Below are positions 49,658 through 52,988 of a stretch of 52,988 nt of DNA, in pieces. The position numbers and the translations under genes are program-made. The stretch is taken from NCBI GenBank assembly GCA_027315165.1, contig DAHUYN010000013.1, forward strand, positions 1-52,988, read 5' to 3'. Under the pieces are notes generated by a model. It searched no databases, was not told the origin of the DNA, and was given only the letters and a program-made list of their open reading frames with translations. How positions within the stretch are numbered: position 1 is the first letter of the stretch; each line of letters opens with the position of its first letter. This DNA is from Thermoplasmata archaeon. GTDB lineage: Archaea; Thermoplasmatota; Thermoplasmata; Lutacidiplasmatales; UBA184.

Positions 49658-51205
49658 GTGCCGTCCCGGGCCGGCCCTCTCATCGTCGGGAGCGGGATCG
49701 CGGGCCTCTACGTCGCCCTCCGGGCCCAGGAAGAGGGCCTCCGCCCGACGGTCGTGACGAAGTCCCGGCTCGAGGAGTCGAACACGCGGTACGCGCAGGG
49801 GGGGATCGCGGCCGCGATCGGTCCGGACGACTCGCCGGCGCTCCACCTGCGCGACACCCTTCGGGCCGGGGCCGGGCTCGTCGACCGGTCGGCGGCCCGC
49901 CTCCTCACGTCGGACGCGCCGGCTCGCATCGCGGAGCTCGTCCGCTACGGCGTGCCGTTCGACACGGTCGAGGGGCAGATCGCGCTCGGCCGCGAGGCCG
50001 CCCACTCGCGCGCGCGGATCCTCCACGCCGGCGGGGACGCGACGGGCCTCCAGATCGAGGAGACCCTGCGCGCGCGGGCCGTCGAGGCCGGGATCGAGGC
50101 GCGGGAGCGATGCGTCCTGCGACAGATCCGCCCCGGTCGCAAGGGAGAGCCGCTCGTCGCGGTCGTCTCGCACCCCCGAGGGGGCCAGGAGGAGCGGCTC
50201 ACGACCTCGAGCCTGGTCCTCGCCACCGGGGGCGCTGGGAGCCTCTACCGACGGAGCTCCAACCCGGCGATCGCGACGGGAGAAGGGGTCGCGATCGCGT
50301 TCCGCGCCGGCGCCCGCGTCCAGGACATGGAGTTCGTCCAGTTCCACCCGACGACCTTCGACCGGCCCGGCGCGCCCCGGTTCCTCATCACCGAGGCGCT
50401 CCGCGGCGAGGGCGCGCACGTCGTCAACGAAGCGGGGGAGCGGTTCCTGCTGCGGCACGACCCGGCGGGCGAGCTCGCCCCGCGTGACGTCGTGAGCCGG
50501 GCGATCTGGTACGAGCTCGGCCGCTCGCGCGAGGGGCGCGTCTATCTCGACGCGACGCACCTCCCCTCCGAGCGCCTGCGGGCCCGCTTCCCGACGGTCT
50601 GCCGCTTCCTCGCCGGCTACGGCATCGACCCCGCCCGGGACCGGATCCCGGTGAGCCCGGCGGCCCACTACACGATCGGCGGTGTCGCCGCCGACCGGGA
50701 GGGCCGCACGACGGTCCCGGGGCTCCTCGCCTGCGGCGAGGTCGCGGCGACCGGCGTCCACGGGGCGAACCGGCTCGCGAGCAACTCGCTCCTCGAGGGG
50801 CTCGTGTTCGGCGAGCGCGTCGTCCACCAGCTGCTCCGCCCCCGGCCCGGAAGGCCGCCGGAGGCGGGCCGGCGCCTTCGGCTCGCGCTCCCGCCAGGCG
50901 AGGGACGCGGCCGCGACGCCCGGACCACGGAGCGGGTCCGCGACCTCCTCTGGGAGAAGGTCGGCATCGTCCGGAGCGGCCCCGGTCTCGGCGAGGCCTA
51001 CGCGGAGCTCGAGGCGATGGCGCGCGCCAGCGAGCCGTCGTCGCCCTCCGAGGTGCCGGGGTCCACCGCCCACCACGCGCTCCTCGCCCGTCTCATCGCG
51101 GCGTCCGCGCTCGCGCGGCGCGAGAGCCGCGGCGCGCACTTCAGGAGCGATTTCCCTCGGCCGAACCCGAAGTGGCGACGGCACGTCGCCGTGCGCCGCG
51201 GCTAA
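49658..51205 (+). CDS. nadB: L-aspartate oxidase
   Basis: 515 residues from GTG 49658; a weaker GTG lies eight codons upstream. FAD-binding GSGIAGLYVALRAQ is at the start, followed by NTRYAQGGIAAAI, FVQFHPTTF, the active-site region TEALRGEGAHVVNEAGERF, and HGANRLASNSLLEGLVFG typical of NadB and fumarate reductase flavoproteins. It oxidises aspartate to iminoaspartate in NAD synthesis. NadA and NadC are not nearby. Its stop overlaps the stop of the converging methyltransferase gene (CTAA at 51202-51205). Confidence 0.93.
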   Translation: MPSRAGPLIVGSGIAGLYVALRAQEEGLRPTVVTKSRLEESNTRYAQGGIAAAIGPDDSPALHLRDTLRAGAGLVDRSAARLLTSDAPARIAELVRYGVPFDTVEGQIALGREAAHSRARILHAGGDATGLQIEETLRARAVEAGIEARERCVLRQIRPGRKGEPLVAVVSHPRGGQEERLTTSSLVLATGGAGSLYRRSSNPAIATGEGVAIAFRAGARVQDMEFVQFHPTTFDRPGAPRFLITEALRGEGAHVVNEAGERFLLRHDPAGELAPRDVVSRAIWYELGRSREGRVYLDATHLPSERLRARFPTVCRFLAGYGIDPARDRIPVSPAAHYTIGGVAADREGRTTVPGLLACGEVAATGVHGANRLASNSLLEGLVFGERVVHQLLRPRPGRPPEAGRRLRLALPPGEGRGRDARTTERVRDLLWEKVGIVRSGPGLGEAYAELEAMARASEPSSPSEVPGSTAHHALLARLIAASALARRESRGAHFRSDFPRPNPKWRRHVAVRRG

Positions 51206-52023
51206 CGACGGGCCGTCGGGGTCGCCGGCGCGCCCGGCTTCGCGACCGCGCCGCGGTGGCCGCGAGGGCCGAACCAACGGAACGAGGGCGAGCCCTGGGC
51301 GCCGGCGAACTCGGGGAACGCCGCGTTCCAGTGCACGTCGTCCGAGAGGAGCCAGCCGCCCGGCCGCAGGCTCGGCCAGGCGGTGCGGTACTCCCACATC
51401 ATGTTCTCGTAGGAGTGCTCGGAGTCGTGGAAGAAGATGTCGATCGGCCCCACCTTTCCGAGCACCGAGACGAGCGTCGGGTTCGACGGGCCGAGCGTGA
51501 GCTCCCACCGGTCGCGGAGGTCCGCGGGGATCACGGCGCCGGTGTCCTCGGCGGAGCCCAAGTGCACCCGGTCGCGGACCCCGTCGGCGTTCGTCCGCCC
51601 CTCGGGGTCGGTCGTCGGCAGGTCGATGGAGTGCAGCCGACCCGTGCCGTTGTCGTGGAGCGCTTGCAGCAGGTAGGCGCTCGAGTAGCCGAGCGCGACC
51701 CCGGTCTCGACGACCGTCTCGGGGCGCAGCGCGCGGACGAGAACGTAGAGGACCTCGCTGTAGGCGTCGGCGCGGCCCCCCGGGCTGCTCCCCGTCCGAC
51801 CCGAGCGGCTCAGCTCCTCCTCTCGCGCCCGGACCCGCTCGTAGAAGCGGTCGCGTCCGAGAAGGTCGTCCCAGTAACCGGCGATCTCAGCGCGCGGCCG
51901 GTCGAGTAGCCGCGCGAGCGCGGCGGGCGACCGGTAGGCGCCCCAGAGCTCGCGGAGGTAGGCGAGCGGCCGCGACCGGAGCTGGTAGAGCGCGTCCGGG
52001 GCGACCCGGCGCGCCACACCCAT
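51202..52023 (-). CDS. Class I SAM-dependent methyltransferase (Methyltransf_24-like)
   Basis: 273 residues from ATG 52023; GTG 52032 three codons earlier is also possible. N-terminal helices with Arg/Tyr-rich sequence precede the Rossmann core: TVVETGVALGYSSAYLL (motif I), LHSIDLPTTDPEG, and the later DIFFHDSEHSYENMMWEY with conserved acidic and histidine residues. The layout resembles cephalosporin-hydroxylase/macrocin O-methyltransferase relatives that modify sugars or natural products. Target unknown. Confidence 0.85.
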   Translation of the reverse strand: MGVARRVAPDALYQLRSRPLAYLRELWGAYRSPAALARLLDRPRAEIAGYWDDLLGRDRFYERVRAREEELSRSGRTGSSPGGRADAYSEVLYVLVRALRPETVVETGVALGYSSAYLLQALHDNGTGRLHSIDLPTTDPEGRTNADGVRDRVHLGSAEDTGAVIPADLRDRWELTLGPSNPTLVSVLGKVGPIDIFFHDSEHSYENMMWEYRTAWPSLRPGGWLLSDDVHWNAAFPEFAGAQGSPSFRWFGPRGHRGAVAKPGAPATPTARR

Positions 52024-52141
52024 GGGCCTCACGGTTTCGGTATCTCCGGCCCGGCCCGACCCGACGGCGCGGGGGGCGCGGGACCCCGCGCCGTACCCCG
52101 ACCGGCAGATAAGCCTCGCCCCGGGGGTACCCCCGTCCCCG

Positions 52142-52988
52142 CTAGCGGGCGGCTCCGGGGGGCCGGCGGCGTCGTCCCCATCCGACGTAGGCGAGGCTCA
52201 AGGCGAGCGCGAGGCCGACGGTGAGGCCGAGGAGGAACCCGAGGCGCCCCCCCGCCCACGGCCAGTTCGGCAGCCGTCCGTAGACCGATCCGGGCTGCGG
52301 GCCGGAGGTCAGTGGCGCGCCGGAGGTTGGCGGCGTGCCGCTCCCGGTTCCGGGCGGGTCGCCCGACGTGTTGCCAGAACCGTTGCCCGTCGTTCCCCCG
52401 GAGATCCGTCCACTCTTGCTGCCGTTGCCGGAGCCGTTCCCGCCCCCCGAGCCGCCTGTCGTGCCCGAGGTGTTCGTCGGAAGGGTGTCGTTGGTGAACA
52501 CCCAGGTGTCGTTGAGGCGGCCGCCGTTCTGGGCGCCGCCCACGAAGATCGCGTAGCCGGCGGCGGCGTCGTACGCCATCTCGGCCGAACCTCGCGCGGA
52601 CGGCGAGACGTTCAGCGCGGGCGTGAGGTTGTACCACGCGCCGCCGGACCACGCCCAGGAGTCGGCGTCCATCGAGTAACAGCCGAGGGAGGTGCAGCCA
52701 CCGAAGAGGAGGATCGCGTCCATGGCCGGAAGCCAGGTCATCCCAGGGTCCCAGCGCGCGGACGGCGAGGATGACGCGTTGAGCCCGAGGTTCGTCCACG
52801 TCCCGCCGACGTACGTCCACGTGTCCGACAGCGCCGTCGCCGTCGGCGTCACGCCTCCGAACAGCACCACGTACCCGGCCGCCGCGTCGTACGCCAGGCC
52901 CGCAGCCCGCCGCTCGCCCGGGGAGCTCGTCGTGTTCACGAGCGTCCAGTTGCCCCTCACGAACGTCCAGGTGTCGTTGTCGTAGCTC
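52142..52988 (-). CDS. Kelch-like surface protein with C-terminal anchor, N-terminus beyond window
   Basis: The frame is open to the right edge, so the start lies outside. Visible are about 282 residues: three Kelch-type blades with recurring AYDAAAGYVVLFGG, DTWTYVGGTWTNL and SPSARWDPGMTW units, then a Gly/Ser/Thr/Asn-rich linker, one membrane segment (LGFLLGLTVGLALALSLAYVG) and a basic end RRRRPPGAAR. The blades face outside and the protein is anchored at its C-terminus. Asn-x-Ser/Thr sites in the linker suggest N-glycosylation. Beta-propeller adhesins of this type are common on archaeal surfaces; the ligand is unknown. Confidence 0.8.
   Translation of the reverse strand, partial: SYDNDTWTFVRGNWTLVNTTSSPGERRAAGLAYDAAAGYVVLFGGVTPTATALSDTWTYVGGTWTNLGLNASSSPSARWDPGMTWLPAMDAILLFGGCTSLGCYSMDADSWAWSGGAWYNLTPALNVSPSARGSAEMAYDAAAGYAIFVGGAQNGGRLNDTWVFTNDTLPTNTSGTTGGSGGGNGSGNGSKSGRISGGTTGNGSGNTSGDPPGTGSGTPPTSGAPLTSGPQPGSVYGRLPNWPWAGGRLGFLLGLTVGLALALSLAYVGWGRRRRPPGAAR

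Noticed and set aside
48128-51508. Two very long open frames on opposite strands (over 1000 codons each) covering the nuclease and L-aspartate oxidase region.
   Set aside because: They arise because GC-rich codons leave few stops. Only the parts with family motifs, 48206-49576 on the minus strand and 49658-51205 on the plus strand, are coding.
1-52988. CRISPR arrays, insertion sequences, rRNA genes, replication origins.
   Set aside because: No regularly spaced direct repeats, transposase motifs or rRNA-like blocks were seen; the Cas4-like gene stands alone.

Overview
The window comes from an archaeon. A 12-kb ribosomal-protein superoperon runs in the archaeal order (L3-L4-L23-L2-S19-L22-S3-L29-Rnp1-S17-L14-L24-S4e-L5-S14-S8-L6-L32e-L19e-L18-S5-L30-L15-SecY). 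It includes proteins shared only by archaea and eukaryotes (S4e, L32e, L19e, RNase P protein Rnp1). Elsewhere there are PCNA, eIF2-gamma, S6e, AlaX, Cbf5, an EMC3/DUF106 insertase, an archaeal-type signal peptidase and a class III-like pilin. Base composition is very GC-rich. Most isolated genes have a TATA box 25-35 bases before the start codon, which implies leaderless transcripts. Gene content and order fit a GC-rich member of the Thermoplasmatota best, but this placement is inference and was not tested by phylogeny.

Layout. 1-2.8 kb: a visibly more A/T-rich segment with a DNA methyltransferase fused to an Mrr-type nuclease domain and a membrane protein carrying DnaJ-type zinc fingers. 2.97-3.08 kb: a tRNA-Arg(UCU) gene on the minus strand, interrupted by a 31-base intron in the T-loop; the A/T-richer segment lies on its 3' side. 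3.1-5.9 kb: a membrane-anchored cupredoxin, DUF99, a zinc-ribbon membrane protein and DUF2203. 6.1-18.05 kb: the ribosomal superoperon, with genes chained by ATGA/GTGA overlaps. 18.1-22.1 kb: secY, EMC3-like, cytidylate kinase, cbf5. 22.2-30.7 kb: MMPL/RND exporter, peroxiredoxin, AsnC-type ligand domain, cysteinyl-tRNA synthetase, thiolase, PCNA, alanyl-tRNA editing protein and an acetyltransferase. 31-36 kb: small regulatory-looking genes, sugar epimerase, glycosyltransferase, FKBP, aquaporin, two tiny single-span membrane proteins and a membrane methyltransferase. 36-38.6 kb: MeaB with the B12-binding mutase subunit, then a prepilin peptidase. 38.7-40.5 kb: S6e, eIF2-gamma, Trm112-like protein. 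40.5-49.6 kb: cyclase, membrane proteins, signal peptidase, pilin, MFS exporter, PRPP synthetase, acetyltransferase and a duplicated Cas4/RecB-like nuclease. 49.6 kb to the end: L-aspartate oxidase, a methyltransferase and a Kelch-like surface protein cut by the window edge.

How the genes work together. Most of the window is core information processing: ribosome, Sec translocon and insertase, replication clamp, translation initiation, tRNA charging and proofreading. Around it are envelope functions (glycosylation, signal peptidase, pilin and its peptidase, exporters, aquaporin) and fragments of acyl-CoA metabolism (thiolase, methylmalonyl-CoA mutase small subunit, MeaB). No CRISPR array, insertion sequence or rRNA gene was seen. 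The items most worth a second look are the T-loop intron in tRNA-Arg, the tandem Cas4-like protein whose second nuclease copy is degenerate, the J-domain-less zinc-finger membrane protein, SecY with two extra N-terminal membrane segments, the Met/Cys-rich cupredoxin, and two small membrane-protein genes that are easily missed.
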